Assembly (NCBI RefSeq): GCF_000264315.1
Contig: NZ_AJXU01000059.1
Location: forward strand, 36,243-100,242
From: Rhodanobacter fulvus Jip2
GTDB lineage: Bacteria; Pseudomonadota; Gammaproteobacteria; Xanthomonadales; Rhodanobacteraceae
Direction: 5' to 3'
DNA length: 64,000 nt
The position numbers were made by a program, and so were the translations under genes. Of this stretch, positions 27,721 through 40,990 are shown piece by piece; the stretch's first letter is position 1; the number at the start of each line of letters is the position of its first letter. The notes below the pieces were generated by a model. It was not told where the DNA came from. It ran no database searches and saw only the letters and a program-made list of their open reading frames with translations.

Positions 27721-27750
27721 TTGTCGGTGGAATGCACCCACTGATATACT
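27721..27750 (+). promoter_or_regulatory. Promoter of the atp operon
   Basis: TTGTCG (27721-27726) and TATACT (27745-27750) with 18-bp spacing lie about 65 nt upstream of atpI. It is the only promoter-like element between the phasin terminator and atpI. Confidence 0.6.
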
Positions 27751-27816
27751 TCGCCGGATCGGATCGTGGCCCGTAGCTATCGGTGCCGCCTGGTGTAAAC
27801 CGCGCGGAGGCCTTGC

Positions 27817-28182
27817 GTGCTCAACAGTCTTGCCACCGGTCGCCGTCTCGCATTGCGTACCTCGCTGCTGCAGCTTGCTGTGGCAGTTTTGGCCGGAGTG
27901 GCATTTCTGGCACAGGGACCTCGCGAGGCGATAGCGGCCGCTGCAGCTGCAACGATGGTGGCGCTGGGTACCGCGCTGTTCTCGGTGCGGTTTTTCAGTG
28001 GCTTGCACGGTGCGCGCATGGCGTTGAGCCGCTTGCTGACGGGCATGCTCCTGAAGTGGATCGTGATCGTCGGGGGGCTGGTCGTGATCCTGTTCCAATT
28101 CAAGTTGCCGCCACCGGCCGCCATTACCGGGCTGGTGGCTGCCTTCGCGGTTTATCTGCTGGCGTTCAGATTCAAGGGTTGA
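27817..28182 (+). CDS. atpI: ATP synthase subunit I
   Basis: A 121-residue membrane protein with four hydrophobic segments that heads the ATP synthase operon. AtpI helps assemble the c-ring and is often dispensable. The GTG start is preceded by GCGGAGG. The stop is 3 nt before atpB. Sequence conservation in this family is low, so the call rests largely on size, topology and position. Confidence 0.85.
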   Translation: MLNSLATGRRLALRTSLLQLAVAVLAGVAFLAQGPREAIAAAAAATMVALGTALFSVRFFSGLHGARMALSRLLTGMLLKWIVIVGGLVVILFQFKLPPPAAITGLVAAFAVYLLAFRFKG

Positions 28183-29365
<1,183 letters not shown>

Positions 29366-29466
29366 GCAACGCTCTTCCGGTGGCACCGTTGCGGTGCCAC
29401 CGTGTTTTCGGCCCGGCTGCATGAAGCCCGGGTCCGTTCCACTCCGTATTTACAGGTAACGCAGCG

Positions 29467-29937
29467 ATGAATTTCAACGCGACCTTGATTGGCGAAATGC
29501 TTTCGTTCGCCATCCTGATCTGGTTCTGCGTCCACTTCATCTGGCCGCATATCACCAAGGCCATTGAAGACCGGCAGGTAAAGATCGCCGAAGGTCTGAG
29601 TGCGGCCGAGCGTGCGCACGCCGAGCTGAAAAGCGCCGACGTGAAAGTGCAGGCCGAGATCAAGGTGGCGCGTCAGCAGGCTTCCGAGATCATCGACAAA
29701 GCCCAGCAGCAGGCCAATCAGATCATCGACAAGGCCCGCGGTGATGCGGTTGCCGAGATCAACCGGCTGAAGGCCACCGCGCAGGACGACATCGCCTCGA
29801 TGGCGCAGCGCGCCCGCGACCAGCTGCGCGAGCAGGTGGGTGCGTTGGCGGTGCAGGGTGCCAGCAAGATCGTGCAGCGCGAGGTTGATGCCTCGACGCA
29901 CAAGGCCCTGCTCGACCAGCTCGCGGCCGAGATCTGA
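29467..29937 (+). CDS. atpF: ATP synthase F0 subunit b
   Basis: The 156-residue subunit has one N-terminal membrane helix ([22 protein letters not shown]) and a long, charged, helical tail that dimerises as the peripheral stalk. It follows atpE after about 100 nt and ends 2 nt before atpH. Confidence 0.97.
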   Translation: MNFNATLIGEMLSFAILIWFCVHFIWPHITKAIEDRQVKIAEGLSAAERAHAELKSADVKVQAEIKVARQQASEIIDKAQQQANQIIDKARGDAVAEINRLKATAQDDIASMAQRARDQLREQVGALAVQGASKIVQREVDASTHKALLDQLAAEI

Positions 29938-29939
29938 CC

Positions 29940-30470
29940 ATGGCGCAATCCGTCACTCTCGCCCGTCCTTACGCGCGCGCCGCTTTCGAAGTGGCGCGCG
30001 CGGCTGGCTCGCTGAACGCGTGGTCGCAATCGCTGGCGTTTGCCGCTGCGGTGGCGGGTGACGCGCGCGTGAGCGGCCTCGGCAACGATCCACGGGTACT
30101 GCCGTCGCAACTGGTGGCGCTGCATCTGCCCGCTGGCGTGGCGGTCGATGCGCCGTTTGGCCAGTTCCTGACCGAGATGGCCGAACAGCGTCGCCTGGGC
30201 TTGCTGCCTGAGGTGGCTGAATTGTTCGAGACGCTCAAGCGCGAATCCGAGTCGCAGCTGCTGGTCAAGGTGACCAGCGCGATGGCACTGGACGCGGCGC
30301 AGGCCGAGCAGTTGAAGGCGTCGCTGAAGCGCCGCTTCCACCGCGAGATCGAACTGGAAACCTCGGTCGATGCCACGCTGCTGGCTGGCGCGATCATCGA
30401 CACCGGCACGGAAGTGATCGACGGCTCGGCGCGCGGACGTCTCGCGCAGCTGGCCGGCGCGCTGAGCTGA
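29940..30470 (+). CDS. atpH: ATP synthase F1 subunit delta
   Basis: The 176-residue subunit links the b-dimer to the top of the alpha/beta hexamer. Family stretches seen are TLARPYARAAFEVA at the N-terminus and DATLLAGAIIDTGTEVIDGSARGRLAQLA near the end. It starts 2 nt after the atpF stop. Confidence 0.96.
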   Translation: MAQSVTLARPYARAAFEVARAAGSLNAWSQSLAFAAAVAGDARVSGLGNDPRVLPSQLVALHLPAGVAVDAPFGQFLTEMAEQRRLGLLPEVAELFETLKRESESQLLVKVTSAMALDAAQAEQLKASLKRRFHREIELETSVDATLLAGAIIDTGTEVIDGSARGRLAQLAGALS

Positions 30471-30584
30471 TTTGACGCGAAATCCGTTTCGCGAAGAGCA
30501 AAACCGGCCGTCCGGGCCGGACTGTCATTTAACGCGAAGTCCGTTTCGCGAAGAGCAAAAGCCGGCCATCCATGGCCGGACTCT
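30471..30584. repeat. Tandem duplication of a 57-bp two-hairpin unit between atpH and atpA
   Basis: Copy 1 (30471-30525) and copy 2 (30528-30584) differ at only a few positions. Each contains a CGCGAA-(AT/GT)CCG-TTCGCG hairpin, GAGCAAAA, and a second CCGGCC...GGCCGG hairpin followed by ACT. It begins immediately after the atpH stop and ends about 38 nt before atpA. It could stabilise or process the operon mRNA at this point. Confidence 0.9.
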
Positions 30585-30621
30585 TCAAGTAAAGAAAATT
30601 CAATTCCCGGGATAGATGACC

Positions 30622-32172
<1,551 letters not shown>

Positions 32173-32179
32173 GAGAGCC

Positions 32180-32262
32180 GGGATTCTGCATTCGGGATCC
32201 GGGATTCGAAAAAGCAGCAGGTCGAGGCTTGAACGAATCCCCCATCCCGATTCCCGAATCCC
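32180..32262. repeat. GGGATTC...GAATCCC inverted block between atpA and atpG
   Basis: GGGATTC occurs on the left arm (also as GGGATCC) and ATCCCGATTCCCGAATCCC on the right. The arms can pair across about 40 nt. The block separates atpA from atpG inside the operon. Confidence 0.7.
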
Positions 32263-32290
32263 ACGAGCGAACAGAGTGAGCGAGTAAAGC

Positions 32291-33208
32291 ATGGCCAGCG
32301 GACGCGAAATCAAAACCAAGATCAAGAGCACGCAGAACATGCGCAAGGTGACGCGCGCGCTCGAAATGGTCTCGGCTGCCAAGATCCGCCGTGCGCAGGA
32401 TCTGATGAAGGCCTCGCGCCCGTATGCCCGCGCCATGCGCAAGGTGATCGCGCACGTGGCCCAGGCCAGCACGGATTTCAGCCATCCGTTCCTGACCGAG
32501 CGCAACAACGTGGCGCGGGTCGGTTACATCGTGGTGTCGACCGATCGCGGCCTGTGCGGCGGCCTCAACTCCAACCTGTTCCGCCGCCTGTTGCCGGCGA
32601 TCGCCGAGTGGCAGAAGCAGGGCGTGCAGGTGGACGTGGTGGCGGTCGGGCAGAAGGCGGTGGCGTTCTTCCGTCGCCTCAAGGGCGTCAACCTGATCGG
32701 CAGCGTGACCCATCTGGGCGAGAAGCCGAAGCTGGAACAGCTGGTGGGCGTGATCAAGGTGATGATGGACGCGTACCAGGCCAACGGGCTGGACCGCGTG
32801 TTCCTCGCCTACAACGACTTCGTCAACACGATGGTGCAGAAGCCGACGATCGATGCGCTGTTGCCGCTGCCGCTGGTGGCCGCGGAGATGGAGGCGCACC
32901 AGGAAGCCGGTGAATCGGCCTACGCCGGCGTGAAGCTGGAAGCGACCAACGACTGGGACTACCTGTACGAGCCCGACGCGCAGACGGTGCTTGAGCACGT
33001 GCTGGGACGCTACATCGAGTCGGTGGTGTACCAGTCGGCGCTGGAGAACCTGGCCAGCGAGCACGCCGCGCGCATGGTGGCCATGAAGGCCGCGTCGGAC
33101 AACGCGAACAAGGTGATCGACGAACTGACGCTGGTCTACAACAAGGCGCGCCAGGCCGCGATCACGCAGGAAATCTCGGAAATCGTCGGCGGCGCCGCGG
33201 CAGTTTGA
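32291..33208 (+). CDS. atpG: ATP synthase F1 subunit gamma
   Basis: The 305-residue central rotor subunit is slightly longer than the usual 287. The ends that form the coiled-coil shaft are clear: [27 protein letters not shown] at the start and [19 protein letters not shown] at the end. [13 protein letters not shown] marks the globular domain. Confidence 0.97.
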   Translation: MASGREIKTKIKSTQNMRKVTRALEMVSAAKIRRAQDLMKASRPYARAMRKVIAHVAQASTDFSHPFLTERNNVARVGYIVVSTDRGLCGGLNSNLFRRLLPAIAEWQKQGVQVDVVAVGQKAVAFFRRLKGVNLIGSVTHLGEKPKLEQLVGVIKVMMDAYQANGLDRVFLAYNDFVNTMVQKPTIDALLPLPLVAAEMEAHQEAGESAYAGVKLEATNDWDYLYEPDAQTVLEHVLGRYIESVVYQSALENLASEHAARMVAMKAASDNANKVIDELTLVYNKARQAAITQEISEIVGGAAAV

Positions 33209-33215
33209 TTCAAGA

Positions 33216-34768
<1,553 letters not shown>

Positions 34769-34777
34769 GCGGCTTTC

Positions 34778-34868
34778 GGGAATCGGGAATGGAGAATAGG
34801 GAGTCGGTAAAGCAACAACAGCGCCGGCTCTGCTCCTGACCATTCCCCATTTCCTATTCCCCATTCCC
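34778..34868. repeat. Degenerate GGGAATC...ATTCCC block between atpD and atpC
   Basis: GGGAATCGGGAATGGAGAATAGG on the left is mirrored by CCATTCCCCATTTCCTATTCC on the right (units shown contiguous only in part here). It is a variant of the block in the two preceding atp gaps. Confidence 0.65.
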
Positions 34869-34891
34869 TTCGAGCGCAGCGAGAAAAAGCA

Positions 34892-35317
34892 ATGAGTCAA
34901 ACCATCCGCGTCGACATCGTCAGTGCCGAAGCCGAGATTTTCTCTGGCGACGCGACGATGGTCGTGGCCACCGGCGAACTGGGCGAGCTGGGCATCACGC
35001 CGCGTCATGCGCCGCTGATCACCCGCCTCAAGCCCGGTCACGTCGATGTGCTGCTGGCCGGTGGCGAGCGGCAGCAGTTCTACGTGTCGGGCGGCATGCT
35101 GGAAGTACAGCCACAGGTCGTCACCGTGCTGGCCGATACGGCCGCGCGCGCCAGCGACCTGGATGAAGCGTCCGCCTTGCGTGCCAAGCAGGAAGCCGAA
35201 GCCGCCCTGGCCAATCGCACCGAGGCGCTGGACGTCGCCGAGGCGCAGGTCAAGCTGGCCGAGGCGATGGCCCAGCTGCAGGCGCTTGAGCGTCTGCGCA
35301 AGAACCTCAAGCACTGA
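34892..35317 (+). CDS. atpC: ATP synthase F1 subunit epsilon
   Basis: The 141-residue subunit has an N-terminal beta-sandwich ([31 protein letters not shown]) and a C-terminal helical hairpin ([26 protein letters not shown]) that inhibits ATPase activity. It ends the operon; a hairpin terminator follows. Confidence 0.96.
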   Translation: MSQTIRVDIVSAEAEIFSGDATMVVATGELGELGITPRHAPLITRLKPGHVDVLLAGGERQQFYVSGGMLEVQPQVVTVLADTAARASDLDEASALRAKQEAEAALANRTEALDVAEAQVKLAEAMAQLQALERLRKNLKH

Positions 35318-35347
35318 CTTCCGGGTCTCAACGGAAAGTCATGGAAG

Positions 35348-35370
35348 CGCCGGCCTTGTGCCGGCGTTTT
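35348..35370 (+). terminator. Rho-independent terminator of the atp operon
   Basis: CGCCGGC and GCCGGCG form a 7-bp stem with a 5-nt loop followed by four T residues, about 30 nt after the atpC stop. Confidence 0.8.
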
Positions 35371-35411
35371 CGTGTCGGCACCATGCAGTTTTGGCCGCAG
35401 GGAGGGAGCCG

Positions 35412-35948
35412 ATGATGAAACGGGCAACCATGGCGCGCATCGGTGTCGGCAGCCTGCTGGTCCTGCTGGCCGGTTGCGTGGCCACCCGGCCGCTACCGCC
35501 GCCGCCGGCCACCGGCGAAGCCTCCTGGCATGAAGTGGCCGAGCCCGGCACGAAGCACTACCAGCTGGCGATGGGCGAAGTGTCCAGCGGCGCCACGCCC
35601 TTCAAGCGGGTAACTCCCACCTACCCGACCAGCCTGCTCACCGCCTGTCCGCCGCCGCAGGACGTGCAGGCGATGTTGATCGTGGACGACAAGGGAGCGG
35701 TGAGCGAGGTGCGCGTGGCAGACGAGGCGCAGGCCGATGCGGGCCGTCGTGCGTTCATCGCGGCGGTGCGCGCCGCCGCGCTGCAATGGGAGTTCAATCC
35801 GCTGACCATCGATCACTGGACTGCCGACGGTGACGGCAACAGCCATGTGGTCGATAGCGAGACGAAACCGTTCAGCCTCGACTACGTATTCCACTTCGCA
35901 TGCCACGCCGGCAAGGCGGCGGTGTCGACGGTGCCGACGAAGCGCTGA
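35412..35948 (+). CDS. Lipoprotein with TonB C-terminal-like domain
   Basis: The 178-residue protein has a short basic start, a hydrophobic stretch and the lipobox LLAGC, so it should be a lipoprotein. The mature part contains VTPTYPTSLLTACPPPQDVQAMLIVDDKGAVSEVRV and AVRAAALQWEFNPL, which resemble the C-terminal domain of energy-transducing TonB proteins, but there is no N-terminal anchor helix of the TonB type. GGAGG lies 6 nt upstream of the first of two adjacent ATG codons. The function is unknown. Confidence 0.7.
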   Translation: MMKRATMARIGVGSLLVLLAGCVATRPLPPPPATGEASWHEVAEPGTKHYQLAMGEVSSGATPFKRVTPTYPTSLLTACPPPQDVQAMLIVDDKGAVSEVRVADEAQADAGRRAFIAAVRAAALQWEFNPLTIDHWTADGDGNSHVVDSETKPFSLDYVFHFACHAGKAAVSTVPTKR

Positions 35949-35956
35949 CTCTGCTT

Positions 35957-36035
35957 CTGTGGGAGCGACTTCAGTCGCGATGCTCTTTCTCTGGGACTCC
36001 GAAGCAGAAGCATCGCGACTGAAGTCGCTCCCACA
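35957..36035. repeat. Paired REP element (GTGGGAGCG type)
   Basis: Inverted units TGTGGGAGCGACTTCAGTCG and GCATCGCGACTGAAGTCGC with TCCCACA sit between the convergent lipoprotein and parB genes. Confidence 0.85.
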
Positions 36036-36068
36036 CAGATACGTGGAGCATCGCGCTCCGCTTTGGCC

Positions 36069-36938
36069 TCAGCGAATCCTGCCCAGGATGCCTTCGAGCT
36101 CGTCGTTGCTGTGGTAGTGGATCACCAGCTTGCCGCGGCCGCCGCGGCCTTGCGCCAGTTCCACCCGCGCGGCCAGGCGTTCACCCAGTTCGCGTTCCAG
36201 GTCGGCGACGTTGGGGTCGCGGGACGGGCTGTTCTTCGCCTTGCCCTTCGGTTCGGTCTGCGCGCGGCGGGCGGCTTCCTCCAGTTCGCGCACGGTCCAG
36301 CCGTTGCGCGAGGCCTCCAGCGCCAGCGCCTCGGCATCGCGCTCGGGCAGGGTCAGCAGGCAGCGGGCATGGCCCATTTCCAGCTTGCCCTCGTCCAGCA
36401 GTTTCTTGATCGAGGCGGGCAGCTCGGTGAGCCGCAGCAGGTTGGAGACCGCGGCGCGCGAGCGGCCCACGGCATCGGCCGCCTGCTGATGGGTGAGGTC
36501 GAAATCGTCGATCAGCCGCTTCAGCGCGTCCGCTTCCTCCAGCGGGGTGAGATCCTCGCGCTGGATGTTCTCGATCAACGCCATCGCCGGCACGGATTCC
36601 TCCGGCACGCGCTTGACCAGCGCGGGCAGTTCGGCCAGTTGCGCTTTTTGCGCCGCGCGCCAGCGCCGTTCGCCGGCGATCAGCTCGTAGCTGTTCTTGC
36701 CCAGCGCGCGCACCACCACCGGCTGGATCAGGCCCTGCGCCTTGATCGAGGCGGCCAGCTCTTCCAGCGCCTCGCCGTTCCAGTGCCGCCGCGGCTGGTA
36801 TTTGCCCGGCTGGATCTGCTGGATCGGCAGCATGCGCAGTTCACCTTCCTGTTCGGTCAGCGGCGGGGTGTCCGGGCCGTCGCCGCCGAGCAAGGCATCG
36901 AGCCCGCGGCCAAGCCCACGTTTTTTTGCAGCGGCCAT
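36069..36938 (-). CDS. parB: Chromosome-partitioning protein ParB
   Basis: ParB is a CTPase that loads at parS near the origin and acts with ParA in chromosome segregation. The 289-residue protein has the N-terminal KKRGLGRGLDALLG, the CTP-binding ERRWRAAQKAQL box (with GERRWRA), the helix-turn-helix THQQAADAVGRSRAAVSNLLRL and a C-terminal dimerisation region. It starts 2 nt after the parA stop. I saw no TGTTTCACGTGAAACA-type parS nearby. Confidence 0.96.
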   Translation of the reverse strand: MAAAKKRGLGRGLDALLGGDGPDTPPLTEQEGELRMLPIQQIQPGKYQPRRHWNGEALEELAASIKAQGLIQPVVVRALGKNSYELIAGERRWRAAQKAQLAELPALVKRVPEESVPAMALIENIQREDLTPLEEADALKRLIDDFDLTHQQAADAVGRSRAAVSNLLRLTELPASIKKLLDEGKLEMGHARCLLTLPERDAEALALEASRNGWTVRELEEAARRAQTEPKGKAKNSPSRDPNVADLERELGERLAARVELAQGRGGRGKLVIHYHSNDELEGILGRIR

Positions 36939-36940
36939 GC

Positions 36941-37795
36941 TTATTCCTGGTGAATGCCGGCGACGGCGTCATGCGTTGCCGGGTGTTCGTGATCATGCGA
37001 GGCGGCATCGGCCGTCGCGCTGGCGGTAGCCTGGTTGCGTTCGCGCCGGATCATTTCGCCGGCCAGGCCCACATAGGCGATCGCGCCACGCGAACTGCGG
37101 TCGTACAGATGGATGGGCTGGCCATGGCTGGGCGCTTCGGCCAACCGCACGTTGCGCGGGATGATCGAGCGCAGCACCTTGTCGCCGAAATGCTGGGTGA
37201 GCTGGGCCGAGACCTCGTTGCCCAGGTTGTTGCGCACGTCGTACATGGTGCGCAGCAGGCCTTCCACTTCCAGCGTGGGGTTCAGGCGCTGGCGCACCGC
37301 CTTGATCGTTTCGAGCAGGCTGGACAGGCCCTCCAGCGCGAAATATTCGCATTGCACCGGAATCAGCACGCCATCGGCGGCGGTCAGCGCATTCAGCGTC
37401 AGCAGGTTCAGCGAGGGCGGGCAGTCGATCAGGATGGTGTCGTAGTCGCCGGTCACCTTCGCCAGTTGTTCCTTCAACCGGTGTTCGCGCGCCAACGCGT
37501 CCATCAGCTTCAACTCGGCGGCGGTGAGGTCGCCGTTGCCGGGCAGCAGGTCGTAATGCGCCTCGGTGGTCACGATCGCCTCGGCCACGGTCGCCTCTTC
37601 CAGCAGGACGTCGCAGCCGTTGGGGCGGTGGTCGCGTTTGCTGATCCCCGACGCCATCGTGGCGTTGCCCTGCGGATCCAGGTCCACCAGCAATACCTTG
37701 CGTTTCGCGGCGGCCAGTGCCGCGGCGAGGTTGACTGCCGTGGTGGTCTTGCCGACGCCGCCCTTCTGGTTGGCGACAGCGATGATGCGGGCCAT
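36941..37795 (-). CDS. parA: Chromosome-partitioning ATPase ParA (Soj)
   Basis: The 284-residue ATPase has the deviant Walker A motif KGGVGKTT at 11-18, the Walker A' DLDPQGNATMASG and the Walker B-like ILIDCPPSLNLLTLNAL. It carries a C-terminal extension (ATASATADAASHDHEHPATHD) not usual in the core family. It lies between rsmG and parB on the same strand. Confidence 0.97.
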   Translation of the reverse strand: MARIIAVANQKGGVGKTTTAVNLAAALAAAKRKVLLVDLDPQGNATMASGISKRDHRPNGCDVLLEEATVAEAIVTTEAHYDLLPGNGDLTAAELKLMDALAREHRLKEQLAKVTGDYDTILIDCPPSLNLLTLNALTAADGVLIPVQCEYFALEGLSSLLETIKAVRQRLNPTLEVEGLLRTMYDVRNNLGNEVSAQLTQHFGDKVLRSIIPRNVRLAEAPSHGQPIHLYDRSSRGAIAYVGLAGEMIRRERNQATASATADAASHDHEHPATHDAVAGIHQE

Positions 37796-37823
37796 GGATG
37801 GTAGCTACCGTGCGCGGGAGTCC

Positions 37824-38498
37824 CTAGTGTAATGCGTCGCCCGGGCCCGCGCCGTCCACCAGCTTGGCGGATGTGCGCCCGATCACCAGCAGGTGGCGTT
37901 CGGCCGGCAGGCCCGGCACGGCCAGTTCATGCGTGCCGCGAACGGCGAAGCCAGGCGGGATGCCGGGCAACTCGTCGTCCGGCCGTTTGCCCTTCATCGC
38001 CAGCCAGATGCCGTCCGGCGCCAGCAACTGGCCGCCCCAGCCCAGCATGTCGGCGAGGCTGGCGAAGGCGCGCGCGGTCACGCAGTCGTACTGGCCCTCG
38101 ACGTCTTCCACCCGCGACTGCAGCGCACGCACGCCCTCGAGCTTGAGCGAGCGGATCGCCTCGCGCAGGAAACGCACCTTCTTGCCGTTGGAGTCCACCA
38201 GCAGGATCTCGCGCCCCGGCGCGGCGATCGCCAGCACGATGCCCGGCAACCCCGGGCCGGTGCCCAGGTCCGCCAGGGTGGCGCCTTGCACGTAGGGCAG
38301 GATCGCCAGCGAATCGAGCAGATGGCGGGTGATCATCTCCGCCGGATCGCGCACGGCGGTGAGGTTGTAGGTGGCGTTCCAGCGCTCCAGCAACATCTGG
38401 TAATCGAGCAGCCGCGGAACGGCATCGGCCGGCAGGCGCAAACCCAGTTGATCGATGCCCTGTTCGAGCCGTGCCTGCAAGGCGTCGCGCGCTGCCAT
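37824..38498 (-). CDS. rsmG: 16S rRNA (guanine-527-N7)-methyltransferase
   Basis: RsmG methylates G527 of 16S rRNA using S-adenosylmethionine. The 224-residue protein has the family motif NLTAVRDPAEMITRHLLDSLAILP, the SAM site ADLGTGPGLPGIVLAI and the later VTARAFASLADML. AGGAAT precedes the ATG. rsmG-parA-parB is the common gammaproteobacterial order near the replication origin. Confidence 0.96.
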   Translation of the reverse strand: MAARDALQARLEQGIDQLGLRLPADAVPRLLDYQMLLERWNATYNLTAVRDPAEMITRHLLDSLAILPYVQGATLADLGTGPGLPGIVLAIAAPGREILLVDSNGKKVRFLREAIRSLKLEGVRALQSRVEDVEGQYDCVTARAFASLADMLGWGGQLLAPDGIWLAMKGKRPDDELPGIPPGFAVRGTHELAVPGLPAERHLLVIGRTSAKLVDGAGPGDALH

Positions 38499-38518
38499 GG
38501 TGATTCCTGAAACATCGG

Positions 38519-38545
38519 TTGTAGGGGCGACTTCAGTCGTGATCG
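38519..38545. repeat. Single degenerate REP half-element
   Basis: TGTAGGGGCGACTTCAGTCG matches one unit of the GTGGGAGCG REP family with one or two changes. The inverted partner is missing. Confidence 0.6.
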
Positions 38546-38623
38546 CACACGATGGTGACGGTCGAGTCGCGGCGGTGCCGCGGCAGTATCCCGTTCGCGC
38601 GGCACGGATGCCAGCGCGTCGCG

Positions 38624-38649
38624 CAACAAAAACCCGCCAGGCGGCGGGT
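38624..38649 (-). terminator. Rho-independent terminator downstream of the SPFH gene
   Basis: On the minus strand ACCCGCC and GGCGGGT form a 7-bp stem with a 4-nt loop, followed by TTTTGTT. It lies about 33 nt after the stop of the SPFH-domain gene. Confidence 0.85.
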
Positions 38650-38681
38650 CGGTTTGCGCTTGTGGCGTTGCCGTGGCCCGT

Positions 38682-39149
38682 TCAAGCCAGGTCGAGATCG
38701 ACCCGCGTGACCATCATGCCGCGCTCGCGCAGGGCGCTGTTCAGCGCCAGCTTCATCCGCGTGCCCAGTACGCGCCGATCGGCGGCCTCGCCTGCCTGCG
38801 GCTCGTCGTGCATGGCGGCGATGGCGCCGCGGCGGATCAGCTGATCGACCTGGTCGATCACCGCATCGGCACGCTCGGGCTCCAGTACCTGCCAGTAGAC
38901 CGTGCCGCGAACATCATGGGCGTCGTCGGCCATCGATTCTTCCAGCCGCAGCACCTGGCCGGCCAGATTGATCTTGTGTGCCACGCGCTCCAGCAGCGGC
39001 ATCACCATGTGCACACCCGGTTGCAGCAGCCGTGCCGGCTTGCCCAGCCGATGCAGGCTGTAGACCTGTCCGGCAGGCACATGCTTGATCGCGCTGGCGA
39101 GCAACGCCAGTGCGGACCCCAGAATCATGACCGAAATGAGAGTGTTCAT
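38682..39149 (-). CDS. Short SPFH/band-7 domain protein
   Basis: The 155-residue protein has one N-terminal membrane helix (LISVMILGSALALLASAI) and a single SPFH-like domain (VPAGQVYSLHRLGKPARLLQPGVHMVMPLLERVAHKINLAGQVL, then VYWQVLEPERA). The long coiled-coil tail that lets stomatins and flotillins oligomerise is missing, so this is a minimal member, about half the usual size. No NfeD-type partner gene is beside it. An inverted repeat in its leader (39158-39175) may be regulatory. Confidence 0.75.
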   Translation of the reverse strand: MNTLISVMILGSALALLASAIKHVPAGQVYSLHRLGKPARLLQPGVHMVMPLLERVAHKINLAGQVLRLEESMADDAHDVRGTVYWQVLEPERADAVIDQVDQLIRRGAIAAMHDEPQAGEAADRRVLGTRMKLALNSALRERGMMVTRVDLDLA

Positions 39150-39157
39150 CTTTTCAA

Positions 39158-39175
39158 AACAGCCACTTGGCTGTT
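39158..39175. promoter_or_regulatory. Inverted repeat in the leader of the SPFH gene
   Basis: AACAGCCA-CT-TGGCTGTT is a perfect 8-bp inverted repeat 9 nt upstream of the SPFH gene start. Either a repressor operator or an RNA hairpin near the ribosome binding region is possible. The rest of 39176-39540 holds no gene that I can support. Confidence 0.45.
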
Positions 39176-39540
39176 ATTTCCTCGTCCAGTACAACAACTC
39201 AAGGGTACAGGCGGACCTGGTGTGAAATATTAACGGACATTTAACCCGCGAGCCAGCCCGAAACAAGGTCTGTGGCCAACGGTGCCCGTTTTCATCCCTC
39301 GTCCGGCTCGTCTTCCGTAGAAACGCTTACTTAACGCTTCGGCCGACGCCCGGGGATCTTTAGCCGATGCTTGACGTCCGGTGATCGTTTGTGCCGCCGC
39401 ACGTCAACAGCGCATCGGATTTTGTTCGCCACGGGCGCGCCGCGCCGCCGTCACCCGTTCAAAGCAAGAAAAGTGCCCACATGGCCGACGTGAGGAAGGT
39501 GAAGTAAGGTAACGGCCCGCGACCCAGAGGCAGCGAGCAC

Positions 39541-40101
39541 GTGACAGACGAGAGGCAGAAGGGTGATCAAGCCACGATCGTCGTGGTCATGGGCGTATCC
39601 GGTTCGGGCAAGACCACGGTGGCCCGGGAGCTGGCGCAGCAGCTGAACTGGGAATTCCTGGAAGGCGACAGCGTGCATCCGCCGGCAAACGTCGCCAAGA
39701 TGAGCGCCGGCACGCCGCTGAACGACGACGATCGCTGGCCATGGCTGGAGGCGATCGTGAAGTGGATGTCGCAACGGCTGCAACGCGGCGAAAGCGCCGT
39801 CGTGGCGTGTTCGGCCTTGCGTCGCATCTACCGCGACCACTTGCGCCAGGCCGGCGCCGGCGTGCGCTTCGCCTACCTGCACGTACCCCACGACGAATTG
39901 GCCCGGCGCATGCGCAGCCGCGACCACTTCATGCCGCCGTCGCTGCTGGACAGCCAGTTGGCGACGCTGGAAGAGCCGGGCCCGGATGAAGATGCGCTGC
40001 GGGTCACCGAGGAGCACGGCGTGGAAGCCAGCCTGGCCGCCATTGTCGACTGGGCCTGCCGCCCCTCCGTCGATGCGAGCGCACCGGCGGATGAACGGTA
40101 A
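39541..40101 (+). CDS. gntK: Gluconokinase
   Basis: The 186-residue thermoresistant-type kinase phosphorylates gluconate to 6-phosphogluconate. It carries the P-loop MGVSGSGKTTVA, the substrate motif EGDSVHPPANVAKMSAGTPLNDDDRWPWL, CSALRRIYRD and DHFMPPSLLDSQLATLE. The GTG start has GAGG about 10 nt upstream. Gluconate permease is not adjacent. Confidence 0.93.
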   Translation: MTDERQKGDQATIVVVMGVSGSGKTTVARELAQQLNWEFLEGDSVHPPANVAKMSAGTPLNDDDRWPWLEAIVKWMSQRLQRGESAVVACSALRRIYRDHLRQAGAGVRFAYLHVPHDELARRMRSRDHFMPPSLLDSQLATLEEPGPDEDALRVTEEHGVEASLAAIVDWACRPSVDASAPADER

Positions 40102-40156
40102 ACCGGTTTGCCGGCGCATCCCTCGATACGAGGTGATGGCGCCGGCAGGATTCGCC

Positions 40157-40990
40157 TCAGAACTTGCCGGCGCGGAAGTCGGCGATGGCTTCCTGGATCT
40201 GCTCGGGTGTGTTCATCACGAACGGGCCGTAGCGGGCCACGCGCTCGTTCAACGGTTTGCCGGCCACCACCAGCAGGCGCGATGACTTGTCGCCGCCGGT
40301 CAGTTGCAGTGTTTCACCGTCGGACAGCACGCCCAGTTCGCTGCGTTGCAGTTGTTCGCCGCCCACCGTGGCCGATTCGCCCTCGAACACATAGGCAAAG
40401 CCGTGGTGGCCGGCCGGCAGGTCCAGGGTCAGCTCTGCGCCCGGCTGCAGGCTCACATCAAGGTACACCGGTGCGGTGGCGATGCCTTCGACCGGGCCGA
40501 TGGCACCGGCTAGTTCGCCAGCGATGACTTTGACTTCGACGCCCGCCGCCGGCCGCACCACCGGAATCCGATCGGGGCCGATGTCCTGGTAGCGCGGGGC
40601 GGTCATCTTGTCGCGGGCCGGCAGGTTCACCCACAACTGGAAACCCCACATCAAACCGTCTTCCTGCTGCGGCATTTCCGAATGCAGGATGCCGCGGCCG
40701 GCGGTCATCCACTGCACGCTGCCGGGCGTGAGGTCGCCCCGGTTGCCGTGGTTGTCGTGGTGCTGCATGCGGCCGGCCAGCATGTAGGTGACGGTTTCGA
40801 AGCCGCGATGCGGATGCTCGGGAAAGCCGGCGATGTAATCGTCGGCGCTGTCGGAACGGAATTCGTCCAGCAGCAGGAACGGATCGAGCATGTCCAGCCC
40901 GGGCTGGCCGATGACGCGCTTCAACTTCACGCCGGCGCCGTCGGAGGTATCCGTGCCGCGGATGCGGCGGGTGATGTGGCGATTTTTCAT
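40157..40990 (-). CDS. Pirin-family protein
   Basis: The 277-residue bicupin has the pirin metal site in FPEHPHRGFETVTYMLAGRMQHHD (histidines) with a later glutamate in GILHSEMPQ, and a second cupin from about residue 150. Bacterial pirins often have quercetinase or regulatory activity; the actual role here is unknown. It is convergent with gntK. Confidence 0.9.
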   Translation of the reverse strand: MKNRHITRRIRGTDTSDGAGVKLKRVIGQPGLDMLDPFLLLDEFRSDSADDYIAGFPEHPHRGFETVTYMLAGRMQHHDNHGNRGDLTPGSVQWMTAGRGILHSEMPQQEDGLMWGFQLWVNLPARDKMTAPRYQDIGPDRIPVVRPAAGVEVKVIAGELAGAIGPVEGIATAPVYLDVSLQPGAELTLDLPAGHHGFAYVFEGESATVGGEQLQRSELGVLSDGETLQLTGGDKSSRLLVVAGKPLNERVARYGPFVMNTPEQIQEAIADFRAGKF

